NCBI GenBank assembly: GCA_019828565.1
Contig: JAHDYR010000012.1
Location: 248,001-312,000, forward strand
Direction of reading: 5' to 3'
Source of the DNA: Carpediemonas membranifera
Taxonomy: Eukaryota; Fornicata
Length of the DNA stretch: 64,000 nt
The notes under the pieces are model-generated. The model saw only the letters and a list, made by a program, of their open reading frames with translations. It was not told the origin of the DNA and searched no databases. The stretch's first letter is position 1, and each line of letters starts with the position of its first letter. Both the position numbers and the translations under genes were made by a program. Of this stretch, positions 8,745 through 17,997 are shown piece by piece.

Positions 8745-10145
8745 TCAACTAGCGAGTATTGTCTCAGAGGACACCAGGAGTCTAGCATGATCCCCAGGAG
8801 GGCTGGGCACCGGACTCTGCTTCCCGGTGGCGACGGACGTGGGCGGCTCAATGAGGGTTATGATCGCCCACACTATGCCGAGTACGACCATAATCTGCTC
8901 GGCAGACATCTTGGCCACAGACGCCGTGAGTCCGAGAAGCAGACTCTCAGCTAGCGCCTGCACGGCCGCGTTGGTGCACATGACGACGGGAATGGCGTGG
9001 GGACTAACTGCGGACGCCAGCCCCGTGGTGCACAGAGAGAACGACAGCTCGACGGCGAAGAAGTACAGCACGAAGCAGCAGCACGCCAGCCCGACCCCGC
9101 CGACGCCTGTCAGGAGGGGGATGGCCATGCCGACGCAGCAGATGCCCACGGCGGGTGGGATGCCAGCCCGGACGAGACCCATGGCCGAGGCCGGGAGAAA
9201 GACTGGGGCGACAGAACCAGCCACTCCCACCAGCCGGCCGACGGCGAACAGGGCGCCGTTAGGGGGGCTGTGGCGGAGGGAGTCGAGGACAACGGTGGCA
9301 TAGTTCATGGCCACGCCATGGGCCGTCCGACCGAGGGCCAGCTGCCACGTGAAGCCCCGCTCGCCGTCACGGTGGAACGCGGCTGTGGTCTCAGCGATGA
9401 CGGCCTTGGTTGACTCGAGGGCAAAGAGGGGCGGACGCTGCGGGCGACGGGTGGTGACGACGGAGACGGCTAGAGGGGCCGCACCGGCCGTGATTGAGAC
9501 CAGGGACACTACGAATAGTGCATACAGGGGGGCGACCCCTGCGAGGGTCTGCCCGAGTGTGGATGCAACCATGTGAACGAGCAGCTCAGAGCCCCGGACG
9601 AGGGCGGTGACCGTGGGGAAGCTCGGCCTGGGCGATAGCTGGTAGGGAAGGGCAGTGAGGACAGGGCCCGTGGACGCGGCTAGGGCCCATGTGAGCTGCA
9701 TGGCGGCCATTGCCGGGACGCCGCGGCATAATAAGAGGATGAGACGGACAGCGACATGGGCCACCCAGCCCACGGCGACGATGGCGAGGGGCGGGATGAA
9801 GTAGACGAGGGCTGCGATGGCTGCTAGGATGGGGAGGGAGGCGTAGGAGACGATGGGGTAGAGGAGGGCGTCGAGGACCTCGTGGGAACAGCCCTTGGAG
9901 ACGAGGAACGGCGTCAGGAACGGCGCTGATGGCTTGAACGTGAGGCAGCATAGCAGTACAATCAGTGGTATTACTCTCCAGATGGTCAGCACGTCCGCTG
10001 GGCGGGGAACGTATCGTGATACTGCTCGCCGCGCCGCGTTCGTCCTGATCTGCAACTGCTCGTCCAATTCGTACAGCTCATCGTCAAGTAACGGCACTAA
10101 TAACCCGTCGCTGATGGATGCATCATCACGCTCGCTACCACTCAT
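8745..10145 (-). CDS. SLC19-like (reduced folate/thiamine carrier family) membrane protein, 466 aa
   Basis: A short acidic cytosolic N-terminus (to ~55) is followed by about 11-12 hydrophobic segments. PSAPFLTPFLVSKG and the following YPIVSYASLPIL, then AAMQLTWALAASTGP with FPTVTALVRGSELLVHM and STLGQTLAG, resemble the reduced-folate/thiamine carrier family (SLC19, MFS superfamily), especially the second quarter. Members import folate or thiamine across the plasma membrane; the substrate here cannot be told. The 3' end lies about 100 bp from the start of the ATAD2-like gene. Another MFS family is possible. Confidence 0.6.
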   Translation of the reverse strand: MSGSERDDASISDGLLVPLLDDELYELDEQLQIRTNAARRAVSRYVPRPADVLTIWRVIPLIVLLCCLTFKPSAPFLTPFLVSKGCSHEVLDALLYPIVSYASLPILAAIAALVYFIPPLAIVAVGWVAHVAVRLILLLCRGVPAMAAMQLTWALAASTGPVLTALPYQLSPRPSFPTVTALVRGSELLVHMVASTLGQTLAGVAPLYALFVVSLVSITAGAAPLAVSVVTTRRPQRPPLFALESTKAVIAETTAAFHRDGERGFTWQLALGRTAHGVAMNYATVVLDSLRHSPPNGALFAVGRLVGVAGSVAPVFLPASAMGLVRAGIPPAVGICCVGMAIPLLTGVGGVGLACCCFVLYFFAVELSFSLCTTGLASAVSPHAIPVVMCTNAAVQALAESLLLGLTASVAKMSAEQIMVVLGIVWAIITLIEPPTSVATGKQSPVPSPPGDHARLLVSSETILAS

Positions 10146-10264
10146 CGTCGTTGTTTCCGACCCGATCTAACTCTGTCTTGACGAACTCACACCTGCCACG
10201 ACGTGTGTGTTTTATGTCGCCCGACACGACCCCTGCTGCCGTCTAACCGAAAAAGCTACACCGC

Positions 10265-10696
10265 TTACTCGAACTCGTCCAGATCCTCGAGCAGCTTCTT
10301 GGCCCGACGCACGACGGGCTTGTTGGCCTCCTTCTTGGCATCAGACGCCCTCTCGTTGTCATCGATGATCTTGCGCGCGTCAGCGATGACGGCGTCTCTC
10401 GCGGCGCCCTTGGACTCCGTGAAGTACTTGCAAGCCATGTCGAAGTAGTTCTTGCTGAGCACGTCCTTCTGGAACATCAGAGCCTGGATACGCTTCTGAG
10501 TGCGCTTGTGGAACTTCCAGGTGTTCTCCTTCTCTCTGTTCTTGAGGCTCCACTGCTTGAGATACGTCTTCACGTTTTCCACGGACTCGTCTGTCATGCT
10601 GTTCTTCACGAACGACTGCTTCTTCTCAATGCGGGATGTGCTGCTCTCCCGCTCTTTCCGCTCCTTCTTCTCAACCGTCTGCTTGCTGGAGGGCAT
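10265..10696 (-). CDS. WKF-domain protein (C7orf50-like), 143 aa
   Basis: ATG at 10696 (MPSSKQTVEKKERKERE). The N-terminus is Lys/Glu-rich, then residues ~50-110 carry LKQWSLKNREKENTWKFHKR, containing the Trp-Lys-Phe signature of the WKF domain found in human C7orf50 and fungal homologues, which are nucleolar/ribosome-associated. The C-terminus is a charged helix ending LLEDLDEFE. Length agrees with small WKF proteins. A ribosome-biogenesis role is by family only. Confidence 0.65.
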   Translation of the reverse strand: MPSSKQTVEKKERKERESSTSRIEKKQSFVKNSMTDESVENVKTYLKQWSLKNREKENTWKFHKRTQKRIQALMFQKDVLSKNYFDMACKYFTESKGAARDAVIADARKIIDDNERASDAKKEANKPVVRRAKKLLEDLDEFE

Positions 10697-11415
10697 CGTA
10701 CGGCTTCTGCTTGCATAAAAAAAGAATTTTGTGAAAATCATCCCTTTTCGAGGCACGTTGTTGGCAGCATCGTGTTCAGCGCCACTTGTTGGCCCAGAAT
10801 CAGTCTTTCTTACTGGCATCGGCAGTGGGTCGACCCTTTCCAGCATTGCTGACCACCACTAATCACTAATCATCTCACATCCCCAAAACCATCAGCCGGA
10901 CCAAGAAGAGAAGTTTACCAAATATGCAGCGCATGCTGTACGTACCTCAACCCGACCTTGTCCTTGAGAGTCGACAGATCACCCTCCAGTCGTCCCGGCC
11001 AGCGGCGGCAGAGTAGACCGCCCGATTCCCTTGCTGCTCGTAGCGCGGGGCCTACCCATCCCTTCACAGGCGACCCGGGTTCGAACGAGGCCCCAATCCT
11101 CTGGCCCGCCCGAGGTCTGGGGTCGCCCTTCGGGGGCCGGGCGAGTCGAGCGATCGGCTGTGCTGCGGGGCGCTCCCTGTGCTCCACCGGCATCGATTTA
11201 GCTGCTGGTGGGGTGGGTAAGTAGGGGGAATGGCTGTTGCTGAAGCCGGGCAGAGAGAAAGATGTGGTATGCGAGATGGCATGATCTGAAACCATAGCCA
11301 GTTCAAGGAAGTCCCAGCTGGCTCCTATAGTGTCCCAAGCCATATTTTTCCCTCATCCAGCCGACTTTACTCGCTGTCTTCCGGCTCTGCTCTCGATTCG
11401 CGGGTGTCTCTCCGC
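10697..11415. other. 719-bp gene-free stretch with a GC-rich structured part
   Basis: No convincing protein gene. The part 11040-11170 is very GC-rich and can fold. GGGGCCT near 11047 is complementary to AGGCCCC near 11089 and encloses GGGTTCGAAC, which resembles a tRNA T-loop. The enclosed length (~48 nt) is too short for a tRNA, so no tRNA is called. A non-coding RNA is possible. Confidence 0.35.
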
Positions 11416-11967
11416 TCAGTTCCCAGAAATGTACAGCAGCGACGTGATCTGCCTCAGGTCATCCCGCCCGAGCACCCCGTCCCCGTCTCGGTCCAGTCTC
11501 CGGAACAACGCGGCCACGTCGGCCACCTCGCCCCGGCCGTCCAGGATGATCTGCCGGAACTCCGGCATCGTGATGGCGTGGGTGTCTGTGCACGCATCTA
11601 TCATCCGCTCGAGCAGTGAGCGCTCGAAGTTGGCCAGCGAGGTTGTGCTCTTCACCCAGTGCTGAACATCGGACAGTGTGAACGTGGTTTGGTTCGGGAA
11701 TTCTTGGGATAGAGAGGACTTGCTTGGTTTGAACCCAAAAAGCTCCATCACGATCAACTTAAAGCAGAAACTGGATATGGAACTCTCAGTGCACCCCAAG
11801 GCGAAAAACTCGGGCGATGTGTACTTCTCAAACATGTGCGTTACCATTTCGGGAGTTATGTCGAATGTAGAGGTCTGATCTGTTGGATCTGGCTCCTCAA
11901 TCGCAAGCTGGGACTGGGTCAAGCTCATCGCTGCGACTTTGCGAAATCCGTGTACAGTCTGAGCCAT
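11416..11967 (-). CDS. EF-hand protein, 183 aa
   Basis: The first ATG in frame is at 11967 (MAQTVHGFRKV). The C-terminal third has a canonical EF-hand loop DRDGDGVLGRDD preceded by the helix VADVAALFRRL and followed by LRQITSLL. An earlier calmodulin-like helix-loop around CTDTHAITMPEFRQII has a degenerate loop. One site should bind calcium; the partner is unknown. The N-terminal ~90 residues resemble no family I recognise. Confidence 0.7.
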   Translation of the reverse strand: MAQTVHGFRKVAAMSLTQSQLAIEEPDPTDQTSTFDITPEMVTHMFEKYTSPEFFALGCTESSISSFCFKLIVMELFGFKPSKSSLSQEFPNQTTFTLSDVQHWVKSTTSLANFERSLLERMIDACTDTHAITMPEFRQIILDGRGEVADVAALFRRLDRDGDGVLGRDDLRQITSLLYISGN

Positions 11968-12018
11968 AAGCCCAATGGTCACCGCGCAGTCGCACGGTCG
12001 TGGTCCAAAAGGTAAGCT

Positions 12019-13020
12019 TTACTCCATACCAAAGAACCGCTTCATGAGCTTGACCTCGTTGACCTCAAGCCAGTCACCCTCCTTGCTGACGAAGCCCTGG
12101 TGGCCGCCCCTCTTCTGGACGACGGCCGTGACGTACTTGTTGGCGTTGATCTTGCCCCAGGCCCGCTCCTGCATGGCGGGGGTCGCGAGAGGGTCGTTCT
12201 TGGCGAACAGCATGAGAGTCGGCACCGCGATGTCCTGGATGACGTTGTCGGCACTGGCATCGTCGTAGTAGTGCGCGGGCTCCTCGTAGCCAAACACCTT
12301 GCACGTCCAGTTGCGGTCGAACTCGGTGATCTTCTCGGCCGCGGCCGCGGCGAGTGCATGCTCGCGCCACTCGGGGAAGCGCTCTGCCTTTTCCCTCATG
12401 ACCTTGTGCAGGAAGGGCATGATGGCGGGCTTGATGAGTCTGCTCGTCAGCCAGTGGTCATCGAGCACGTTCTCCCGCAGACTCATGGGCGAGCAGCAGG
12501 TGTACAGGCCACACACAGCCGGAGGCGGGGTGCAGGTGGCCACGTAGTGGGTTAGGATGGAGCCGCCCATGCTGAAGCCAGCCAGGGCGATCTTGGCGTC
12601 GGGGTAGACCTTCGTGAGATGAGCGACGACCTCCTCGACGTCGTGAGTGAACTTGCCGTTATAAAGGACGGGGGTCCGGTTGGGGCGGCGTGATGATGAG
12701 CGGAGGTTCATGGCAACAGTACGGATGCTTTCCTTGCGAAGGGCGACGGCCATCTTCTGGATGTAAGCAGCGTAGGATGAGGATCCGAGGCCGTGGAGTG
12801 CAACGACGATGGGGGCATCATTAGCATCGTTAGCGGGAGCACAGTAGTCGATGTCGATGAAGTCGCCATCAGAGGTCGTGAACTCCTCCCGAGTGTATGG
12901 TGCGCGGACGTTCGACGGCTTGAAGGCGGCCATCGTTGCTACATAACCGTTCATATAGCGCCAAGGGCAGTTGTAGTTCGTGAACAGCCCCGAGAGGTCA
13001 GGGATGGACGCAGAAACCAT
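12019..13020 (-). CDS. Alpha/beta hydrolase, ABHD1/ABHD3-YheT type, 333 aa
   Basis: Order of motifs: VALHGLGSSSYAAYI (oxyanion region, ~70-85), NLRSSSRRPNRTP, nucleophile elbow GFSMGG (Ser ~148), acid in LMLFAKNDPLA (Asp ~277) and catalytic His in KRGGHQGFV (~306). All three catalytic residues are present. Layout and length fit the UPF0017/YheT-ABHD1/3 group of esterases and phospholipases, many membrane-associated, though no clear N-terminal membrane anchor is visible here. Substrate unknown. ATG at 13020. Confidence 0.8.
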   Translation of the reverse strand: MVSASIPDLSGLFTNYNCPWRYMNGYVATMAAFKPSNVRAPYTREEFTTSDGDFIDIDYCAPANDANDAPIVVALHGLGSSSYAAYIQKMAVALRKESIRTVAMNLRSSSRRPNRTPVLYNGKFTHDVEEVVAHLTKVYPDAKIALAGFSMGGSILTHYVATCTPPPAVCGLYTCCSPMSLRENVLDDHWLTSRLIKPAIMPFLHKVMREKAERFPEWREHALAAAAAEKITEFDRNWTCKVFGYEEPAHYYDDASADNVIQDIAVPTLMLFAKNDPLATPAMQERAWGKINANKYVTAVVQKRGGHQGFVSKEGDWLEVNEVKLMKRFFGME

Positions 13021-13785
13021 GTCGCGCAGCTCCAGGTCTAAAAGTGCTGGATGCCGTCAAATCTCGTTAGATTCTATTCAGATCTTGTATCCTAGATTGG
13101 GCCAGGGATACAATTGTAATGCTGCATTGCTCTATACCACCCCAGACGATTACAACCCAGGACAAGGGGCCATGCTGGCGAGGTGTGCCAAGGACATCAG
13201 CGTGCATGTTGTCAGCTTTGACAGTTTCAATATCCCTTCTTCTAATCCCTCAACTGAAATCATCCGTCCCTCGTCCGCGACTTATTGTGATCGACGTATC
13301 TGTGGAGTGCCGGCCATCGCCGACCGAGGATACGAGTGATAAATTTGTCACGGCACCAGCCAGCATGATCCGGTCATCAACCGCAGTCTCTACTGGTAGT
13401 GTTCGAGGTTGACCCGGCGGGTGCTAGAATGAACAGTGTTGGTCACTCGCCGATCGACCCATGCCTTTGGTAATCGAAGCACATTGTGGAAGGTAGCTGG
13501 TCGACCCTAGAAACTGTTGTATAACATGAAATGAGGACAGAAGTCATGTTTACTCTGCCAAGCCTCAGCTTCCGACAGACGATGCCGTGTTGACGCCAGT
13601 CGCCTTGCTCTCACTCGGAATTGAATGACCCATTTATGTCATATCCACGTAGAGGGTAATATGGTGCTGCGAATGCCGCCCGACGTGCACATCCAGTGGA
13701 CCCCACAGCCCTCAGCCGGGCGACCCCGATCACGTGCCACTTCACCACCAACCACTAGTGAATTTATGAGTAATGTAAATGGTCC
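13021..13785. other. 765-bp gene-free stretch
   Basis: Divides the hydrolase start from the methyltransferase end. Open frames exist on the plus strand but show no recognisable motif or typical composition. The stretch contains two copies of an AT-rich CATTTATG/GAATTTATG motif (around 13632 and 13760), also seen in other spacers. It could hold a non-coding RNA; I cannot identify one. Confidence 0.35.
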
Positions 13786-14649
13786 CTACGGGGTCGGCTC
13801 CACCACCCCTACGACATACGCGAGCCACGCCTCAGCCTGGTCGATCCCGCGCCCGTCCGTGGTCCGGGAGTAGTGGTCGGCAGTGAGCCCGTCCTCGAAC
13901 TCCTCGTAGAGACTGGCCCAGTACACCACCGTGCGGCTAAACCCCGCCTCCTCCATGGCCTCTCTGATCTCGGGCACAGACCAGAAGCGCCAGTCATACG
14001 AGAAGGCAGGGGAGATGGAAGAGCCGTCCGGGAACTCGAAGTCGATATGTGCCATGAGCTCGTTCGTCACAGGGTTGTAGTTGCTCTGGCGCCAGATAAA
14101 GTCGAAGTCTACGCCGTCGACCTCGCAGCCACGGGGTTCATCCTCTGCGATGATTTGGCAGTTGGGGCCGCCCATGACTTCGAGTATAAAGACACTGCCG
14201 GTCTCGTCGAGCATGGAGCGGGCGGTCTTGAAATAATCTAGGAGCATTGTGCGCTTTTTGAACACAAAGAAGCTGTAGTTCCCGCCAAAGATCACGGAGA
14301 ACCGGTCCACTGGCATCGCCTTCGTGGAAGGGTTCAGGACGTCCTGCTTGACGAACGTCATGCGCGAGTCCAGCTGCGAATTGGCCTGGAAGTGCTTCCT
14401 GCGGCCGTGCTTCATCGAGACTTCGTCCAGATCAAGGCCAACGGCTATGGCGTTTGGGAACTGCTCCAGGAACGTGGCAGAGATATATCCAGTGCCTGAA
14501 AAGTCCTCCTTCAGCGACTGAGGGGTCATAGCCAGCTCCTCGTCGCATATTCGGACGATGGCGTCGACATCCACAGACGGCGATTGAACTGCGGCCTCAT
14601 ACATGTCAAATAGCGATACTCTGGCGCATAGCGGGGTAGAAATCGTCAT
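13786..14649 (-). CDS. Class I SAM-dependent methyltransferase, 287 aa
   Basis: ATG at 14649. Residues ~45-75 have the SAM-binding pattern LKEDFSGTGYISATFLEQFP followed by AVGLDLDEVSMKHG (acidic end of beta-2). VDRFSVIFGGNYSFFVFKKR and SVFILEVMGGPNC correspond to motifs II/III. The DFSGTGY variant is seen in small-molecule methyltransferases rather than rRNA enzymes. C-terminal features FDFIWRQSNYNPVTNEL and YDWRFWSVPEI may form the substrate pocket. Substrate unknown. Confidence 0.75.
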   Translation of the reverse strand: MTISTPLCARVSLFDMYEAAVQSPSVDVDAIVRICDEELAMTPQSLKEDFSGTGYISATFLEQFPNAIAVGLDLDEVSMKHGRRKHFQANSQLDSRMTFVKQDVLNPSTKAMPVDRFSVIFGGNYSFFVFKKRTMLLDYFKTARSMLDETGSVFILEVMGGPNCQIIAEDEPRGCEVDGVDFDFIWRQSNYNPVTNELMAHIDFEFPDGSSISPAFSYDWRFWSVPEIREAMEEAGFSRTVVYWASLYEEFEDGLTADHYSRTTDGRGIDQAEAWLAYVVGVVEPTP

Positions 14650-14765
14650 CGCCCCAGTTTCTGTCTCCGTCCGCTGTTTGATGGAACGCCGTCCTCCGCA
14701 CCGCGCAGGGTAAGACTCGAGGCTGTGACCCCGCCATTTACCATCGTTATTGGCCTCTTGCCGGC

Positions 14766-15041
14766 TTAGTCTTCGCCCTCGTGTTTTTCTTCGGGCTCAG
14801 GCGCCTCCTCGGCCGGCCGCTCCTCCGGCTCCGGTGCGTGCTCCTCAGCAGGCGGTTTTTCTGGCTTCTGTTCTTCCGCACGAGCCTTTTCTTCTTCATT
14901 CTCTTCCATTTCCGGCTCCTCGTGGTCCTCAGCGGGCTGCTCTACATGTTCCTCCGTCTTCTCGATCATTCCTTCATCCATATGGCCTTCTGGCGCTTGT
15001 TCTTCGTGATGGTGATGAGCCTTCGAATGCTTATGCCCCAT
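14766..15041 (-). CDS. Small acidic protein with N-myristoylation-like start, 91 aa
   Basis: Starts MGHKHSKAHHHHEEQ: Gly2 with Ser6 fits the M-G-x-x-x-S/T pattern for N-myristoylation, next to a His cluster that could bind metal. The rest is almost entirely Glu, Pro, Ala and Lys in short repeats (EEHAPEPEERPAEEAPEPEE) and should be disordered. No known family. Membrane attachment through myristate is inferred. Low-complexity composition makes chance open frames likelier, but the clean ATG start and strand agreement with neighbours favour a gene. Confidence 0.55.
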   Translation of the reverse strand: MGHKHSKAHHHHEEQAPEGHMDEGMIEKTEEHVEQPAEDHEEPEMEENEEEKARAEEQKPEKPPAEEHAPEPEERPAEEAPEPEEKHEGED

Positions 15042-15481
15042 TGCTATTCAGTTCTTGTTGTCGGTGTTGCCAGCGCATAGTCAGTATTGTCATTCGCACA
15101 AACTATTTCCGGCACCATGCCACAAGCCTTACATAAGGCTCTGATACACGAACATTACTCTAAATAGCTAAGTTGCCTGCATGCTGAGTCGGATGATTCG
15201 CCCGGCTGCCAGGGTCCTGCCGCCTGAGACTGCCGGAACACAGGTGCAACCACTGACATCCCGACCCTCCCAGCCGGGCCTTGGACGGTGCGGAAACACC
15301 CGCCTGGGACTTGAAACCAGGTCAGTGCGATTGTCTGGCGGATCACCCTCAGCCGACACAAGGAGAGCACCGGTAACAATAATCTGAACGCACCCGGGCC
15401 ATCACGGTCACCCAGCCCACGGCGTCACACGTATACCTTATACATAGGCCACATAAATGGCTTTACAGACGGACCTAAGGC
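15042..15481. other. 440-bp gene-free stretch
   Basis: No protein gene is visible. The middle (15180-15380) is GC-rich with potential stem-loops, for example CCTGG/CCAGG around a TTCAAGT-like loop on the minus strand, but no complete tRNA fold can be drawn. ACATAAATGG near 15452 is one of the recurrent spacer motifs. Confidence 0.35.
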
Positions 15482-16030
15482 TCAGTCATCGTACGCATAC
15501 TCCGCCCGGTGGTGCTTGATCAGCGTCCGGCCCGAGAAGAAGAAGGTATCGCTCTTCACTTCCCACGGGGACTTGAGGATGTCGGCCACCACCTTCTTGC
15601 TCACCTTGGGGACGGGGTATATGGCCTCCCATTGGTTCGTCGAGTTGGGAATCACAAAGCCGAACGTGAAATCAAACGAGTGGATCAGCTTGCCGCGGAA
15701 GTAGTGGCGTTCGATCATTCTGAAGTCCCGGACGGGCATGTCGCCGACAGAGAATGTCAGCGTCGTGCCAATCGACTTCATATTCCAGAACTTCGCGGGG
15801 AAATGGTAACGGATACCTCTGTACATGTCTTCCCCCTCCAGCATCATGGGTTCAACGCTCCCCACAAGCTTCCCGCTGTCGTCCATGTTGAAAAGAACCT
15901 CATTGGACGCAATGTCGCGGATCTTGAAGGCTTTGAAGTCAAAATCATAAATATCGTCACTAATCTCGCACAAAAAGCCAGTGCATGGCTCCTTGAGCTT
16001 GTTCACGTGTTCAGGCGTGATTTCGGGCAT
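15482..16030 (-). CDS. UNC119-like lipid-binding chaperone, 182 aa
   Basis: MPEITPEHVNKLKEP begins a clear UNC119/PDE6-delta fold: IYDFDFKAFKIRD, LTFSVGDMPVRDFRMIERHY, and FDFTFGFVIPNSTNQWEAIY. The FRMIERHYFR and FDFxFGFxIPxS stretches are the UNC119 signatures. UNC119 binds N-myristoylated cargo and releases it at ciliary or plasma membranes under Arl control. An upstream ATG at 16057 (MTWRLVSGK) is in frame and the open frame extends to 16225, so the start is uncertain. The protein encoded just downstream on this strand (14766-15041) has a myristoylation-like start, a possible client type. Confidence 0.85.
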   Translation of the reverse strand: MPEITPEHVNKLKEPCTGFLCEISDDIYDFDFKAFKIRDIASNEVLFNMDDSGKLVGSVEPMMLEGEDMYRGIRYHFPAKFWNMKSIGTTLTFSVGDMPVRDFRMIERHYFRGKLIHSFDFTFGFVIPNSTNQWEAIYPVPKVSKKVVADILKSPWEVKSDTFFFSGRTLIKHHRAEYAYDD

Positions 16031-16232
16031 CTTACCGCTTACCAGTCGCCAAGTCATCGCCGAATCAGCAGGGTCGGAACGGCAGGTGTTGAGCGTTAGG
16101 CAAGCCCGCATGGATACTGCTAGTTTGGCCGCCTCCCTTGCTCCAGGGTTTGACTGGTCTGGGTTCATCCTCCTCGAAATGCACAGGCAATCATACCACT
16201 CCGGAGTCGACCAATTATGTGTCATTTATGTA

Positions 16233-16826
16233 TCATCCACTGCTGGGGGGCTGGGGCTTGACCTCCCCCTTGCCGACCTCCGACCAGTTCGTCGACAGCA
16301 CAGTCCCCTTGGACTCCGTGAACGACTTCATCATCGCCCGCTGCGTGTCGGGGTCCGCGTTGGCGTATATCTTGGAGAAGAGCGTCTGGAGTGGGTCCCC
16401 GCCGGTGTCCTCGTTGTCTTTGTCCTCCTCCTTCGTCTCCTTGTCAAGCTCATCCCAGTCCTTCGCAGTCTTCTTCTTAGGGGCCTGGGCGGGCTCGGGA
16501 GCGACAGGCCTGGGCGTGACCTTCTCGAGGGCGGCCCACTGCTTTCCAGGGGTCTTCTTGTTCACTGTAAGCTCCAGTTTCGCACGGTAGATGCGATACT
16601 TCATGGAATCGGGGTCCACAGCTTCAGTGAGGTCAAATGTGTGGTCGTATACCTCGTCATTCTCCATGGGGAATGAGATGTGGACGAAGTCATTCGTACA
16701 CTGGACAAGTGCGTCTTCTGGGATCATATGACCGGACCAGAAGACTGAGATCGTGATTGCATTACTAGTCTGGTACCAATCAGCGCGGATAGTAGGCGCT
16801 CTGTAGCCAACCGGTGCGTTTGGCAT
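16233..16826 (-). CDS. SGT1-like co-chaperone (CS + SGS domains), 197 aa
   Basis: ATG at 16826 (MPNAPVGYRAP). Residues ~10-95 form a CS domain: RADWYQTSNAITISVFW, then FDLTEAVDPDSMKYRIYRAKLELTV. The C-terminal SGS motif follows: DPLQTLFSKIYANADPDTQR, AMMKSFTESKGTVLSTNW. The usual N-terminal TPR domain of plant and animal SGT1 is absent. SGT1 bridges HSP90 to SCF ubiquitin ligases and kinetochore assembly. Lies about 200 bp upstream of the UNC119 start, same strand. Confidence 0.85.
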   Translation of the reverse strand: MPNAPVGYRAPTIRADWYQTSNAITISVFWSGHMIPEDALVQCTNDFVHISFPMENDEVYDHTFDLTEAVDPDSMKYRIYRAKLELTVNKKTPGKQWAALEKVTPRPVAPEPAQAPKKKTAKDWDELDKETKEEDKDNEDTGGDPLQTLFSKIYANADPDTQRAMMKSFTESKGTVLSTNWSEVGKGEVKPQPPSSG

Positions 16827-17006
16827 TTTTGGCCTTAAAGTGCACATCAATTTGGGCGATCGATTCGCGGCAATTTGCACCCTCATCAGAGCTACCAGAC
16901 ACACATCATGCACAGCAACCCCGCAGGACATCAATCCTCATCGACGACGAGTCTCTTCTTCTGTCCCCTTCATCAGCGCCGTTTATAATCCGCATAAAGG
17001 CCAGCC

Positions 17007-17835
17007 TCATTCGGGGTCCTCGTTGAAGTCCGCCCCGCCCACCTCAGCGTCGTCGTAGAACTGCAACATGTGGTCGAGCTGCGCCACGATGTTGAGGAGG
17101 GTGTCGTCGTCGGTGTAGTCGAGGGGGTAGTACTGTATCATGCTGTAGTCCGCCACGAGCTCGGCAATCGTGTCGTTCACGGTGGAAAACATAGGCATGT
17201 CCATGTTGAGTCGGCTTACAAGCCGGTGGGGGTCGGGGAAGGCGCCCGAGAGGCTCTTCTTCATGTCGTCGGCGAGTAGGTCGACCTTGGAGAGAAGGTT
17301 GATGTGAGGGATGCCCAGGGCAAGCATCGCGGACAGTGCGGCCAGGGCTGAGTAGACCAGTGCACCCGGGTCAGAGATGAAGGTCGACTCGCTGAGGTAA
17401 ACTGCGGCGACGCGGTACCCAAGCCCCTCGAGCGTACGGCTGAGACGGCCCATGACGTCGAGGTGGGTGAACAGCTCGATCTGACCTGGACAATCGATGA
17501 TGAGGTAGTCGTCTGAGTAGTCGCCGAGGGTCTCCTCGAGATATGCGTAGTCCCGACTTACCTCCTCCATCGCAAGGACGAGGGCGCCGTTAGGACCGAG
17601 CTCGGGGCGATCCTCCATGACCTGGCTAACAGTAATGACGTCCCTGACGTCTGGATAAGGACTGGGAGGTTGCGTACATACCAATAGAGGGATCATACTG
17701 CAGTGCGTCGGCTGCGGGATCGAGGTTCATCACATGCACGGTCCTCTTGAGAGAAGCCATGTATTCCAGCATGTTACTGCAGTACGTGGACTTCCCGGCC
17801 CCAGCAGTGCCGATGACGAGCTGAGCGAACTTCAT
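17007..17835 (-). CDS. GPN-loop GTPase 3
   Basis: Two exons joined across a 31-nt intron (17651-17681, GTATGT...TCCAG); the join gives PAADALQYDPSIDVRDVITV. The 265-aa product has P-loop GTAGAGKST (residues ~9-17), MNLDPAA, the GPN insertion GPNGA, DCPGQIELFTHL, and base-recognition region LLSKVDLL. GPN3 is an essential GTPase for assembly and nuclear import of RNA polymerase II with GPN1. Length and the YFVMED-like segment VSQVMEDRPELGPNGALV match GPN3 better than GPN2. C-terminus acidic. Confidence 0.85.
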
Positions 17836-17997
17836 TGATAAATCAAATGATTAGGGGCGGAACGGGGCGATTCCAGGCCTCTTGGGGTGCCATGAGTCGA
17901 GAAAGCCAGTGCTCATTGACCCACACGCTCGGCGCTTCGACTCTTCATCCCGAGCCCTTGCACTCGCCGTCGGGACAATATAATCTTTATGAGAAAC

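Noticed and set aside
15300..15345. Minus-strand tRNA suggested by GGTTTCAAGTCC
   Set aside because: The T-arm would need a 9-nt loop and no acceptor, D-arm and anticodon arm of proper length could be drawn.
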